64,000 nucleotides of DNA from Pseudomonas donghuensis (lineage in GTDB: Bacteria; Pseudomonadota; Gammaproteobacteria; Pseudomonadales; Pseudomonadaceae), in NCBI RefSeq assembly GCF_000259195.1, contig NZ_JH650767.1:115694-179693 (forward strand). The letters run 5' to 3'. Within the stretch, counting starts at the first letter, position 1. The number at the start of each line of letters is the position of its first letter. The position numbers and the translations under genes are program-made. Below are positions 43,257 through 52,525 of the stretch, piece after piece. The notes beneath the pieces are model-generated. The model saw only the letters and a list, made by a program, of their open reading frames with translations. It did not search any database and was not told where the DNA came from.

Positions 43257-43324
43257 CAAACCCGCCGTTTGGTTGTCCATGACGGTGAAAAAACGCACTC
43301 ACGACTGCAACTTCGAGTTCGACC

Positions 43325-43930
43325 ATGCAAGCAGATGCCCTTCTGACCCAGGATGAGCTGGACTTCATCCGCTCCATGCAGCACGCGCCCCAGCCCCACC
43401 CGGCTGAACCGCCGTCGCGCCTGATGGTCAATGGCGGCAGCGAAATCAAGAACCTGCTGACCCGTCTGATCGCCGACGAGCAGGTGACCCTGCAGGCACA
43501 GTTCAACAACCAGCAGATGACCTTCCCGCTGCAATTGGTCGAAGACGAGTTCCACGCCCTGCACCTGCAACTGGGCGTGCCGAACATCTACGAAGAAGGT
43601 GCCGTGGTCCGCCCTTGGCGCCTGACCCTTGAGCAGCCGGTGGCCCTGGAAGACGAACTGGGCTTGAGCACCGGTTTGTGGGTGCGGGAAATCTCCTTCA
43701 AGGGTGTGCTGCTGGAAGTGCGCGAGCAACCCGAGCCACCCAAGCATTTCGAGCTCTGGTTCAGCCCCGACGGCGATGCCCCCATTGCCCTGCATGGCAC
43801 CCTGCAACGGCGCACCGGCGATCGTCTGGCCGCCTACAACCTGGGCCAGAGCCTGCCGGCTGAAATCGAGCGCTTACGCGAGTACATCCTCAAGGCCCAC
43901 CGCCGCGCCCACCCCGAACTGCACCCTTAA
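43325..43930 (+). CDS. Uncharacterised protein, possibly PilZ-like
   Basis: A 201-residue soluble protein with an N-terminal LTQDELDFIRSMQ motif. The central part, IKNLLTRLIADEQVTLQAQF and VVRPWRLTLEQPVALEDELG, and the later VREISFKGVLLEV have the alternating strands of a beta-barrel, as in PilZ-like folds. The canonical RxxxR and DxSxxG motifs of c-di-GMP-binding PilZ are not clear, so binding is doubtful. It ends in a helix (IERLREYILKAHRRA). Function unknown. Confidence 0.6.
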   Translation: MQADALLTQDELDFIRSMQHAPQPHPAEPPSRLMVNGGSEIKNLLTRLIADEQVTLQAQFNNQQMTFPLQLVEDEFHALHLQLGVPNIYEEGAVVRPWRLTLEQPVALEDELGLSTGLWVREISFKGVLLEVREQPEPPKHFELWFSPDGDAPIALHGTLQRRTGDRLAAYNLGQSLPAEIERLREYILKAHRRAHPELHP

Positions 43931-44877
43931 GAGTCCAGGTGACCGGCCAGGTATTGCTGCAGCCGCCGGCGCATCAATCGCCCGTCGCTGCCCAGGCAGG
44001 CCACCTGCGATCCGATCAGGCTGTCCTGAGCCAGGTCTGCGGCCTCCCCCGCCAGCAGCAACGGGCACTCCAGCCCCAGCGCCAGGCGCGCCAGGCGCTT
44101 GGGCAAGTCACTGGTCGGTGGCAGGTTGGAAAACAGCACCAGGGCATGAGGCGTCATGCGCTCGCAGACCAGGCTCAACTCTTCCAATGGCTGGCCAAGG
44201 CCGAGCACGCTGATGGCAATTTCACTGGTGCCGAGCAATAGCGCTGCCACCAGCAACTCCAGCTCGCGGCATTGGCCGGGAATTGCCGCCAGCACCACGC
44301 GTACTTCCTGCTGCTCACGGGCCAGCTGCAAACGCTGCAACACCCGCCCGCGCAAAAAGTTGTCGAGAAACAGCCATTCGCTGGCCTGGCCAAAGGCCTC
44401 GTGGGTGCTGCGCAGCGCCTGCCAGACCGGCATGAGGATGTCCTGGAACACCACCAGCTGTGGATAACTGCTGAACACCTGACCGTACAGTTGCTCCAGA
44501 CGACGCTCGTCGAACGCCCTGACGGCCTGGCGCACGTGCGCCTGCCATTGATTGAAGTCGGCCAGGGATTCGTCGCTGCGCTGCGGCTGGCTTTCGGCCT
44601 TGAGGTTCTGGCTTTTGGCGAGGATGCGCCCAACTTTGCTGACAGCCACACCGCGTTCGATCCAGCCGAGGATGCTGCGCACCTCGTCGATATCGGCTTG
44701 TGAGTACAAACGGTGCCCACTTTCGGTGCGCGTGGGCTGAATCAGCCCATATCGGCGCTCCCAGGCACGCAGGGTGACCGGGTTGATACCGGTCAGGCGG
44801 GACACTTCGCGGATCGGGAACAGTTCTTCGTGGTCGAGCTGATGAGTACTCAATGAAGGCTGGTCAGGTTCGATCAT
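43927..44877 (-). CDS. MerR-family regulator of class II LitR type (light response)
   Basis: A 316-residue regulator. The MerR helix-turn-helix is FPIREVSRLTGINPVTLRAW, followed by ERRYGLIQPTRTESGHRLYS. The rest resembles the cobalamin-binding part of CarH/LitR (YPQLVVFQDILMPVWQALRS), but the B12 motif DxHxxG and the W-x9-EH ligand are absent, as in class II LitR, which in P. putida answer light through a short LOV protein. The LOV gene lies about 700 bases away. It is divergent from the ABM-folM operon, and direct repeats at 45011-45033 are the likely operator. Confidence 0.8.
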   Translation of the reverse strand: MIEPDQPSLSTHQLDHEELFPIREVSRLTGINPVTLRAWERRYGLIQPTRTESGHRLYSQADIDEVRSILGWIERGVAVSKVGRILAKSQNLKAESQPQRSDESLADFNQWQAHVRQAVRAFDERRLEQLYGQVFSSYPQLVVFQDILMPVWQALRSTHEAFGQASEWLFLDNFLRGRVLQRLQLAREQQEVRVVLAAIPGQCRELELLVAALLLGTSEIAISVLGLGQPLEELSLVCERMTPHALVLFSNLPPTSDLPKRLARLALGLECPLLLAGEAADLAQDSLIGSQVACLGSDGRLMRRRLQQYLAGHLDS

Positions 44878-45010
44878 TGCCAGGAAACCGCGGGTTTATG
44901 GGCCAACAGCCATTCTACTCCGGCTGCTGCAAGCGCGACCATTGGCATTTCTGTCAGGTCGGCGACCGCCAGCACTGACGAGTCAGCCGATTTAGGGAAT
45001 AATCCGCGCC

Positions 45011-45033
45011 CGATTCTTGCATCGATTCTTGCA
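45011..45033. promoter_or_regulatory. Direct 11-bp repeats, candidate LitR-type operator
   Basis: CGATTCTTGCA occurs at 45011-45021 and again at 45023-45033, a 12-base period. A weaker CGATTTAGGGA is at 44988. CarH-type MerR proteins bind tandem direct repeats with similar spacing. The site sits between the MerR gene and the divergent ABM-folM operon, so it could control both. Confidence 0.5.
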
Positions 45034-45115
45034 AAGAAGCGAATACCGTCCAACACCCCGGGCGGCGTTCAAGGGGCAGGCCTACCGGCCACGCCCAGTT
45101 GCCAGGAGATATACC

Positions 45116-45685
45116 ATGTCTACCCCACCCGTAACCCTGATGGTTACCCGCCGCGTCGCCGATGGTCGCTACCAGGACCTGATGGCCTGGTTGCACGAAG
45201 GCGAACAGCTGGCCACCGACTTTCCCGGCTACCTGGGCTCGGGCGTGCTCGCCCCGCCGCCGCAAGGCGATGAGTTCCAGATCATCTTCCGCTTCGCCAA
45301 CGAGCAGACCATGCACGCCTGGGAGCATTCGGCCTCGCGCAAGGCCTGGCTGGCCCGTGGCAATGGCCTGTTCGCCGAGCCGTCGGAACAGCGGGTCAGC
45401 GGCCTGGAAGGCTGGTTCGGCAACAACCCGGTACAGCGCCCGCCGCGCTGGAAGCAGGCGGTGGCGATCTGGCTGGCATTCTTTCCGGTATCGCTGCTGT
45501 TCAATCTGCTGTTCGGCCACTGGCTGGGCGCGCTGGACCTGGTGCCGCGCATCCTGCTCAGCACCTTGGGCCTGACACCGTTGATGGTGTACTTCTTCAT
45601 TCCACTGTCGACCCGCCTGCTGGCCAACTGGCTGAACGCCAGCCCTGCCCGCCCGAGACCGCAGGGCGCGCGCAATCCCGCCTAG
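45116..45685 (+). CDS. Antibiotic biosynthesis monooxygenase (ABM) domain protein with membrane anchor
   Basis: A 189-residue protein. Residues about 8-100 form an ABM-type ferredoxin-like domain (VTLMVTRRVADGRYQDLMAW, QIIFRFANEQTMHAWEHSAS). The C-terminal part has two membrane segments (AVAIWLAFFPVSLLFNLLF and ILLSTLGLTPLMVYFFI). CAGGAGATATACC provides the ribosome binding site. First gene of an operon with folM, divergent from the LitR-type regulator, so it may be light-induced. Substrate unknown. Confidence 0.83.
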   Translation: MSTPPVTLMVTRRVADGRYQDLMAWLHEGEQLATDFPGYLGSGVLAPPPQGDEFQIIFRFANEQTMHAWEHSASRKAWLARGNGLFAEPSEQRVSGLEGWFGNNPVQRPPRWKQAVAIWLAFFPVSLLFNLLFGHWLGALDLVPRILLSTLGLTPLMVYFFIPLSTRLLANWLNASPARPRPQGARNPA

Positions 45686-45740
45686 TTCGGGTATGCTGGG
45701 GGTTATCCAAGCGAACCAGTAAAAGTTGACCGCCCCCACC

Positions 45741-46439
45741 ATGAACAGCCCAATTCTTGTCACCGGAGCCAGCCAGCGAGTCGGGCTGGCGCTGGCCCTG
45801 AACCTGGCGCAGGCCGGCCATACCGTGGTCAGCGCCAGCCGCAGCAAAAACCCCGAGGCCGCACACCCGAACATCGTCCAGTTCCAGGCCGACCTGTGCC
45901 GGGAAGACGATCGCCTGGCCCTGATCGAGCACCTGCAAGGCCACTACGACGGCTTGCGCGCCATCGTCCACAACGCCTCGTTGTGGCTCGACGATGACCT
46001 GGCCAACCTCAACACCATGTTCAAGCTGCACGTCGAGGCGCCCTATCACCTGAACCTGGCCCTGGGCGCCCAACTGGCCAAGGTGGACAAGGCCGACATC
46101 ATCCACATCTGCGACGAGACCTCCTCACGCGGCAGCGGCAGCCATATCGGCTATGCCGCCACCAAGGCTGCATTGCAGAACATGGTGCTGTCGTTTGCCG
46201 CCAAGTACGCGCCGAACATCCGCGTCAACGCGATTCTGCCGGGCTTGCTGATCCTCAAGGCAAACAGCGACGAGGCCTACCGCCAGCAAACCCTGAAAAA
46301 GGCCCTGCTGGAATTCGAACCCGGCGCCCAGCCGTTGATCGATGCCGTGCGCTTCTTGCTCGACAGCCAGTACAGCACCGGCAGCAATCTGGTCATCAAC
46401 GGTGGCCGTCACCTGAAAAACCGCCTCGCGGTAGACTGA
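45741..46439 (+). CDS. folM: Dihydromonapterin reductase FolM
   Basis: A 232-residue SDR that reduces dihydromonapterin (and dihydrofolate weakly). SPILVTGASQRVGLALALNL binds NADPH. IVHNASLWLDDDLANLNTMF and SHIGYAATKAALQNMVLSFA contain the SDR Tyr-x-x-x-Lys. TSSRGSG is FolM-like. Pterin enzymes are part of the light-induced set in P. putida, presumably feeding photolyase cofactors, which fits its position beside the LOV and LitR-type genes. ATG at 45741; a TTG at 45726 is an alternative. Confidence 0.88.
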   Translation: MNSPILVTGASQRVGLALALNLAQAGHTVVSASRSKNPEAAHPNIVQFQADLCREDDRLALIEHLQGHYDGLRAIVHNASLWLDDDLANLNTMFKLHVEAPYHLNLALGAQLAKVDKADIIHICDETSSRGSGSHIGYAATKAALQNMVLSFAAKYAPNIRVNAILPGLLILKANSDEAYRQQTLKKALLEFEPGAQPLIDAVRFLLDSQYSTGSNLVINGGRHLKNRLAVD

Positions 46440-46463
46440 CCTACCGCTGACACGAGAACGTCC

Positions 46464-46760
46464 ATGAACGATCAACAGAAGCTAGAACTCGAAGCCGCCG
46501 CCTTCCGCCGCCTGGTTGCCCACCTGGACAGCCGCAAGGACGTGCAGAACATCGACCTGATGAACCTTGCCGGCTTCTGCCGCAACTGCCTGTCCAAATG
46601 GTACAAGGCCGCCGCCGACGAAAAACAGATCGAGCTGAGCATGGATGAAGCCCGTGAAGTGGTCTACGGCATGCCTTACGCCGAATGGAAATCCCTTTAC
46701 CAGCAAGAAGCCAGCGCCGAACAACAAGCGGCGTTCGCCAAAGGAAAGCCCCATGACTGA
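46464..46760 (+). CDS. DUF1244 family protein
   Basis: A 98-residue protein of the DUF1244 family: AAAFRRLVAHLDSRKDVQNI, DLMNLAGFCRNCLSKWYKAA and MPYAEWKSLYQQEASAEQQA. The two cysteines in CRNC are conserved in the family. Function unknown. It follows folM by 24 bases and overlaps the next gene. Confidence 0.88.
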   Translation: MNDQQKLELEAAAFRRLVAHLDSRKDVQNIDLMNLAGFCRNCLSKWYKAAADEKQIELSMDEAREVVYGMPYAEWKSLYQQEASAEQQAAFAKGKPHD

Positions 46761-47094
46761 TCTGAACACCCTGCGCGCCAGCCTGAAATCCGGCGAGCAC
46801 GTCTTCGCCGACACCCTGGCCTTCATCGCCGAGCACTACACCTATCAGCCACAAGCCTTCAACAATGGCGGCGTAGAGAATGCTGCCGGGCAGAACGAAG
46901 GTTCGTGCAAGACCCTGGGCCTGGCCCTGCTCGAAGGCCTGAGCGATGAAGAAGCCCTGCTGGCGTTCGGCGAGCACTACCGCTCGGTGCAGGCCACCCC
47001 GCAAGGCAGCGACCACGGCAACATCCGCGCGCTGATCGAACACGGCCTGGCTGCGGTCAAGTTCGCCGAGCAGCCGCTCAAGCGCCTGGCCTGA
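46753..47094 (+). CDS. HopJ family protein
   Basis: A 113-residue protein: DTLAFIAEHYTYQPQAFNNG, AAGQNEGSCKTLGLALLEGL and LLAFGEHYRSVQATPQGSDH are the HopJ family blocks. The name comes from a type III effector screen in P. syringae. In non-pathogenic Pseudomonas, as here, nothing supports secretion, and a cytosolic housekeeping role is more likely. Its start overlaps the DUF1244 gene by eight bases; its end overlaps the convergent hydrolase gene by 17. Confidence 0.88.
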   Translation: MTDLNTLRASLKSGEHVFADTLAFIAEHYTYQPQAFNNGGVENAAGQNEGSCKTLGLALLEGLSDEEALLAFGEHYRSVQATPQGSDHGNIRALIEHGLAAVKFAEQPLKRLA

Positions 47095-48031
47095 TCAAAC
47101 GCCCCGGCGTGCCTTCGGCCAATTGCCCGTGGCGCAGCCAGTGCAGGGCAATTGGCCACAGCCTGGGCTGGAAGCGGCTGTGGAAAAAGGCGAAATGACC
47201 GATACGGTTCTCGGCGATATCACCTGGGGCAATGCGCAGGTGACTGCGCTCACTGGCCTGGAAGTACCCCAGTAAACGCTCGATGGCAGCAACCGTGCCG
47301 AACGGGTCGTCGGTCAGGCTGATGGCCAGGGTTTGCGCCTTGACCCGGGCGAACGGCAATCCATTCAGCCCATTCAGCGCCCGCCCGCTAGGGCGATGCT
47401 CATAGCTTGCAGTGCGCGTGCTCCAGTCCTGCACCACCCCGGCCGGGGTATCTTCCAGCCACCCCAGGCGCTTGCCGGGAAAGTAACCGAATACCCGGGT
47501 CAGCAGCGGCATCAGCACATGCCATTTGCCGAACAGTTGCCAGCGGCTGTCAGCGGCATAATCGCGCCAGTAGGCAAACTGAGCGCCGACCGTCACCAAC
47601 CGGCGCAGTTGATCGGCCGACGGCGCCAACCCCGCTGCACAGCCACCAAAACTGTGACCGACCACATCGACAGGCTGGCCAGGAAACTCGCGCCGGGCGC
47701 GTTGCAACATGGCTTCGAAATCCAGCGCGCCCCAGTCGGTCCAGGAGGCTTTGAAGTGGCGCATGGAGGCCGGGCGCGACTCACCGATGCCGCGATAGTC
47801 ATAGGTGATGACGTCGAAACCATGGGCAAACAGGTACTGGGCAAAGCGGGCGTAATAGCTGCAGCGCACCGAGGTGGCGGCGTTGATGATCACCAACGGG
47901 CGCGTGGGGGCCGGCACCTGGTGGCGCCAACAGAAACCGCCAAGGGAATAACCGTCGGCGGTTGTCTCACGGAAGGCGTGCCCGCTGTTGCTGGCTACGG
48001 GCAAAGCCGGGAATGCTTCGAGACTGCTCAT
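47078..48031 (-). CDS. Alpha/beta-hydrolase (serine aminopeptidase S33-type)
   Basis: A 317-residue alpha/beta hydrolase. PVDVVGHSFGGCAAGLAPSA holds the Ser nucleophile of GxSxG. VITYDYRGIGESRPASMRHF and the C-terminal acid and His (SLTDDPFGTVAAI; ENRIGHFAFFHSRF) complete the triad candidates. It resembles DUF1749/YheT-like or esterase-type hydrolases of unknown substrate. GAGGTCG precedes the ATG at 48031. Nine bases separate it from the acetyltransferase gene, so the two may be an operon. Confidence 0.82.
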   Translation of the reverse strand: MSSLEAFPALPVASNSGHAFRETTADGYSLGGFCWRHQVPAPTRPLVIINAATSVRCSYYARFAQYLFAHGFDVITYDYRGIGESRPASMRHFKASWTDWGALDFEAMLQRARREFPGQPVDVVGHSFGGCAAGLAPSADQLRRLVTVGAQFAYWRDYAADSRWQLFGKWHVLMPLLTRVFGYFPGKRLGWLEDTPAGVVQDWSTRTASYEHRPSGRALNGLNGLPFARVKAQTLAISLTDDPFGTVAAIERLLGYFQASERSHLRIAPGDIAENRIGHFAFFHSRFQPRLWPIALHWLRHGQLAEGTPGRLIRPGA

Positions 48032-48040
48032 CGACCTCTG

Positions 48041-48727
48041 TCACGCCGAAGCCGCTACCTGCGGTGCAGGGACCTTGCGCAAGTCGCTCAGTCGCGAGCC
48101 ATCGTAGCGGGTTTCGCGGAACAGGCGCCAGCGCCCGAACACCCCATACACGTGCGTCACCCGGCCCTGCTCTTGATAACCCATGCGCAAATGCATCTTG
48201 AGCGCCGGGATATTGTGGGTTTCACAGACATCCACCACTGTGTGGCAACCCTTGGCGCGCATGGTCTCCCACAGGCTGACCTGGGCATCTGCCGACAAAC
48301 GAGTGCCAAAGTAGGCGCGGGTCATTTCGCCGCCGAATTCAAAGAACTCACCGGGCTTCACCGGGAAGGTGCAGCCGTAATAATGACGGTCGTGATAGTC
48401 GCGCATGCTGGCAAAGATGAACCCTACGGCATCGCCTTGTTCATCCAGGTACATGTGCCCGGTATGGCCTTCGGCGGCCAGCTCGCGCATGGTCTGCACG
48501 CGGTCGCCAAAATAGCGGGCGAAGGCATCGGCGTTTTCCGCGGTAATGTCCACCAGGCGTACCGCAGGATGGTCGCGCAGGTTGTGCGGCGGTACCGGGC
48601 TGACCAGGTCGCGTTCCATCCACAGCAACTCCCAATGGAAGAAGATGTAACGCTCATAGAGGGTTTTAAGGACTTTTTGCAGACCCTTTTGCCTGATCCG
48701 CTCTTTTAGTTTTTGTAGCCCACTCAT
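48041..48727 (-). CDS. GNAT-like acetyltransferase
   Basis: A 228-residue protein with a basic N-terminal stretch (LQKLKERIRQKGLQKVLKTL) and a GNAT-like domain: DEQGDAVGFIFASMRDYHDR and VDVCETHNIPALKMHLRMGY. The QEQGRVTHVYGVFGRWRLFR part follows. It lacks an unmistakable Q/RxxGxG/A motif, so the fold is likely but activity is uncertain. AGGAGGCACC is an excellent ribosome binding site for the ATG at 48727. Confidence 0.72.
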   Translation of the reverse strand: MSGLQKLKERIRQKGLQKVLKTLYERYIFFHWELLWMERDLVSPVPPHNLRDHPAVRLVDITAENADAFARYFGDRVQTMRELAAEGHTGHMYLDEQGDAVGFIFASMRDYHDRHYYGCTFPVKPGEFFEFGGEMTRAYFGTRLSADAQVSLWETMRAKGCHTVVDVCETHNIPALKMHLRMGYQEQGRVTHVYGVFGRWRLFRETRYDGSRLSDLRKVPAPQVAASA

Positions 48728-48852
48728 GGTGCCTCCTGTCGAAACCTTGACGGTTTAAAAGGGCATGTAGAGAGTGGTATAGAACAGTGGCGGCGCGGGA
48801 GTAGCAAAGGGCCAGAAACGGACTTGTTTCAAATTGTTTCAAGACTGAAACT

Positions 48853-48886
48853 GTTGCCGCACCCGGTTAAAAACAGGTGCAGCAAC
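48853..48886 (-). terminator. Possible fabV terminator hairpin
   Basis: GTTGCCGCACC and GGTGCAGCAAC pair with one mismatch around a TTAAAAACA-type loop, just downstream of fabV on the minus strand. The U-tract is poor, so it may only be a weak terminator. Confidence 0.4.
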
Positions 48887-48906
48887 AAACACTTGGCAAG
48901 TGCTAC

Positions 48907-50106
48907 TTACAGCTCTATGCAGTCGAACCGTACGTCGGTAGCCACATCGGCGTCATAGTCAACATCCTGACGCTCGAAACCGAACAGGTTGAGGAACTGC
49001 TTCTTGTAACCGGCGTAGTCGGTAATTTCGAACAGGTTCTCGGTGGTCACCTGCGGCCACAGGGCCTTGCAGGCATCCTGTACGTCGTCGCGCAGCTCCC
49101 AGTCGTCCAGACGCAGGCGGCCTTCTTCGTCCAGCGCCGCCGGCGCGCCATCGGCACGGTACAGACGGTCACGGAACAGGCGGTCGAGCTGATCCTGGGT
49201 ACCTTCGTGAACGTTCTTCTCTTTCATGATCTTGAAGACCATCGACAGGTACAGCGGCATCACCGGGATGGCCGAGCTGGCCTGGGTGACCACGGATTTC
49301 AGTACCGCGACGTTGGCGCCACCACCGACCTTCTGCTCCAGGCGCTTGGCGGTTTCGTCCAGGTCCATCTTGGCCTTGCCCAGGGCGCCGTGCCAGTAGA
49401 TCGGCCAGGTGATTTCAGTGCCGATGTAGCTGAAGGCCACGGTGCGCGCTTGCGGCGCCAGAACACCGGCGGCGTCCAGGGCGTCGATCCACAGCTGCCA
49501 GTCCTGACCACCCATGACGGTGACGGTGTCGGCAATTTCCTGCTCGCTGGCAGGCTCGATGGACGCCTCGATGATGGTGTCTTTGTTGGTGTCGATGGCG
49601 GTTGACTTGTACGGCTGGCCAATTGGCTTGAGGGCCGAGCGTACCAGCTCGCCAGTCTGTGGCAGCTTGCGCACCGGCGACGCCAGGGAGTAGACCACCA
49701 GGTCGACCTGGCCGCCCATTTCGTTCTTGATCAGCTCGATGACCTTGGCCCGCGCTTCGTCAGAGAAGGCGTCGCCGTTGATCGACTTGCTGTACAGGCC
49801 TTCGGCCTTGGCGAACTTGTCGAAAGCGGCAGCGTTGTACCAGCCCGCAGTACCGGCCTTGGTCTCGGTGCCCGGCTTTTCAAAGAACACGCCCAGGGTA
49901 TCGGCCTTGAAGCCGAAGGCGGCGGTGATGCGCGCCGCCAGGCCGTAACCGCTGGAAGCACCGATCACCAGGACCTTTTTCGGACCATCCTCGCGCACGC
50001 CCTGCTTGCGGGTGGCTTCGATCTGATCACGTACGTTCAGCTCGCAACCGGTCGGGTGCGTAGTGGTGCAGATAAAACCGCGGACTTTGGGATGGATAAT
50101 GGCCAA
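48907..50106 (-). CDS. fabV: Trans-2-enoyl-CoA/ACP reductase FabV
   Basis: A 399-residue enoyl reductase that reduces the double bond in the last step of fatty-acid elongation. [20 protein letters not shown] binds [14 protein letters not shown] gives the family's Tyr-x8-Lys active site. The N-terminus [20 protein letters not shown] is the FabV opening. FabV is often triclosan-tolerant. Independent transcription is likely. Confidence 0.97.
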   Translation of the reverse strand: MAIIHPKVRGFICTTTHPTGCELNVRDQIEATRKQGVREDGPKKVLVIGASSGYGLAARITAAFGFKADTLGVFFEKPGTETKAGTAGWYNAAAFDKFAKAEGLYSKSINGDAFSDEARAKVIELIKNEMGGQVDLVVYSLASPVRKLPQTGELVRSALKPIGQPYKSTAIDTNKDTIIEASIEPASEQEIADTVTVMGGQDWQLWIDALDAAGVLAPQARTVAFSYIGTEITWPIYWHGALGKAKMDLDETAKRLEQKVGGGANVAVLKSVVTQASSAIPVMPLYLSMVFKIMKEKNVHEGTQDQLDRLFRDRLYRADGAPAALDEEGRLRLDDWELRDDVQDACKALWPQVTTENLFEITDYAGYKKQFLNLFGFERQDVDYDADVATDVRFDCIEL

Positions 50107-50277
50107 TGTCTGTACCTCGTCAGTGAATTTGCTGAGGGAGCCGAATCGCTTGGACTCGAGGTTCCGTGTGCTGTGAGGGTGAGACTACACCCGCAGCGTT
50201 GCCGACACATCCGGCCCCCTGGAATCCTTCAGGGCGCTACTTTGTCACAGCGTGGAAAACTTCAGCAACCGCTGATC

Positions 50278-52308
50278 TCAGACCCGGAACGCACCGATCA
50301 GGCGCTTGAGTTCCAGCACCTGGGTCGACAGCTGGCGGCTGGCGTCCTCGGTCTGGTGCGCGCCCTGGGTGGTGTTTTCCGCCGCCCGGTTGATCTCGAC
50401 GATGTTCTGGTCGATGTCGTGGGCCACCGCCGTCTGCTGCTCCACCGCCGCAGCGATCTGCTGGTTCTGGTCGACGATGCTGCCAATGGCGCCAAGGATG
50501 TTCTCCAGCGCCTGCTGCACCTGCTGCGATTCGCCAACCGTGCCCGAAGCCATCTGATGGCTGCTGTCCATGGCCTTGACTGCGGCCCCTACCCCACCCT
50601 GCAGGCGCGAGATCATCTGCTCGATCTCTTCGGTGGACTGCTGGGTGCGCTTGGCCAGGGTGCGCACCTCATCGGCAACCACGGCAAAACCGCGGCCCTG
50701 CTCGCCCGCCCGGGCCGCCTCGATGGCGGCATTGAGGGCCAGCAGGTTGGTCTGCTCGGCGATGCTCTTGATCACCTCCAGTACCCGGCTGATGGCCTGG
50801 CTGTCGCTGGCCAGCTGGTTGATCACCGCCACCGACTGATCGATCTCGCCGGCCAGGCGGGCGATATTGCCTTGCTGGGTTTCCACCAGGCCACGCCCGC
50901 TGACGGTTTCCTGGTTGACGCTATGGGCGCTGCTGACTGCCGCCGCAGCGCTGCGCGCCACCTCCTGGGCAGTTGCCGACATCTGGTTCATGGCCGTGGC
51001 CACCTGCTCGATCTGCCCGCGCTGGCCACTGACCGCCTGGTTGCTGCGCGCCGATACCGCATGCACCTGCTCGGCCTGGCGCTCGACCTCGGCGACGGTA
51101 TGGCCGACCTGCTCGATCAGGTCATGGATGCGCCGCACCGTACCGTTGAACACCTGGCCCAACTCACCCAGTTCATCGCGGCTGCTGGCCTGGAAATTCG
51201 CCGTCATGTCGCCGGCGGCAACCTTGTCCATCACCGCACCGAGGCTTTTCAGGGTATTGCGGGTCGAGGCGTAAAAGCCGCTATAGAGGTAGACGATCAG
51301 CAGGAATACGGCCGCCAGCGCCGACACCAGCAAAATCATGTGCAACCGGTGCTCGGCCAGACGCTGCTCGAGCTGCTGGCCGAGAAACTCGCCAATGGCG
51401 GTATTGAGCGTGTAGGTCTGCGCCATCAAGCCGCTAATCTGCTTGTAGAACCCCGGCCACGGTGCATCGAGGGTGTCGGCCACCACAACCTGTTCTTCGA
51501 TCAGCTCGCTGGCCTGCTTGAGCGACGCCTGGCTGCTGTTGCCCAGGCTGCCAAGCCTGACCTGCGCGCCGGGCTCGGTGGCAAGCGCCTCATCCAGGCG
51601 GATGGCATAGTCGGCGCCGAGTTTTTCCAGTTTCAACAACAGGTCATCGAAGCGCGCGCTGGAGGCCGAATTGACAAAGCCCTGGCCTAGCGAATACGAG
51701 CCGATGGCCCGCCCTTCGCCGAGCGTCTGGGTAACTTGCGGGGTCACCGTGGTCATCAGTTCGCTCAGCTGGCGGATCGCCGAGTCGCTGTCCTGGCTGA
51801 GCCCGGCCTGGCTGGCAATCACCTTGCTCAGTACCTGGGCCTGGCCCAGCAGCTTGTCGAACAGCGCCACCTTGCTCAACAGCGAGGTCTCGCTTTGGGC
51901 GGTTTTGAGCGTCTCGAGCATCTCGGCGCGCTTGCCATCGAAAGCCTTGGCCTGGGCCTCGTCACCGCTCACTGCAATCAAGCCGGACAAGCGGCTCTGC
52001 ACCTGTTGCTCGACGCTGGCGATCTGCGCCTCGACATCCTCGGCCTTGCCCGACTGACCGAGCACGGCGTTGATCTGCACCAGGTTGCCGAGGGTTTCCA
52101 CGTCACCGCGCAAGGCCAGGCTGCTGCCGAGCAGTTCCAGGCTCTGCAGTTCGGTGCGGGTGGCATGGAACTGCGCATAGGAATCGCGGACCAGGTAGTA
52201 GTTGGTGACCAGCATGGGCAGGAAAAACAGAATACTGATCAGGCTGAACTTCATCCCGAAGCTCAGGCGGTTCATCAGCGCGATGGCCGGATACAACAGG
52301 CTCTTCAA
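50278..52308 (-). CDS. Methyl-accepting chemotaxis protein
   Basis: A chemoreceptor of 676 residues. The first membrane helix is near the start ([20 protein letters not shown]), then a periplasmic helical sensor of about 270 residues, the second helix ([20 protein letters not shown]), a HAMP domain ([20 protein letters not shown]) and a signalling domain with [20 protein letters not shown]. The end IGAFRV lacks a CheR-tethering pentapeptide. TTG at 52308 is taken as start because GGAGGG lies eight bases upstream; ATG at 52275 lacks a ribosome binding site. Ligand unknown. Confidence 0.9.
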   Translation of the reverse strand: MKSLLYPAIALMNRLSFGMKFSLISILFFLPMLVTNYYLVRDSYAQFHATRTELQSLELLGSSLALRGDVETLGNLVQINAVLGQSGKAEDVEAQIASVEQQVQSRLSGLIAVSGDEAQAKAFDGKRAEMLETLKTAQSETSLLSKVALFDKLLGQAQVLSKVIASQAGLSQDSDSAIRQLSELMTTVTPQVTQTLGEGRAIGSYSLGQGFVNSASSARFDDLLLKLEKLGADYAIRLDEALATEPGAQVRLGSLGNSSQASLKQASELIEEQVVVADTLDAPWPGFYKQISGLMAQTYTLNTAIGEFLGQQLEQRLAEHRLHMILLVSALAAVFLLIVYLYSGFYASTRNTLKSLGAVMDKVAAGDMTANFQASSRDELGELGQVFNGTVRRIHDLIEQVGHTVAEVERQAEQVHAVSARSNQAVSGQRGQIEQVATAMNQMSATAQEVARSAAAAVSSAHSVNQETVSGRGLVETQQGNIARLAGEIDQSVAVINQLASDSQAISRVLEVIKSIAEQTNLLALNAAIEAARAGEQGRGFAVVADEVRTLAKRTQQSTEEIEQMISRLQGGVGAAVKAMDSSHQMASGTVGESQQVQQALENILGAIGSIVDQNQQIAAAVEQQTAVAHDIDQNIVEINRAAENTTQGAHQTEDASRQLSTQVLELKRLIGAFRV

Positions 52309-52363
52309 GGGTGGTGCCCTCCGATTCTTATTGTTTTTACGGTTCCTGCCTTTGCACCATCCT

Positions 52364-52390
52364 CTGTAGGAGCGGGCTTGCCCCGCGATT
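52364..52390. repeat. REP element
   Basis: CTGTAGGAGCGGGCTTGCCC followed by CGCGATT is a single REP copy between the chemoreceptor and ampE. Confidence 0.7.
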
Positions 52391-52525
52391 GCGGTTTGCG
52401 CCCCCACAGTGGCACAAGGCCACCGAACGTATTCAGCAACACCTGTATAGCGCATATCGGATCGGGGGTTTGTAACTTAAGGTTAACCGGCAGCGGAGCG
52501 ACCAACGGCCGCTCCGCGATGGGCT

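Noticed and set aside
43927..44877. B12-dependent photoreceptor (CarH) function for the MerR protein
   Set aside because: The DxHxxG cobalamin motif and the W-x9-EH ligand are missing, which fits class II LitR instead.
46753..47094. HopJ as a type III effector
   Set aside because: No type III secretion genes, hrp box or chaperone nearby; the family is widespread in non-pathogens.
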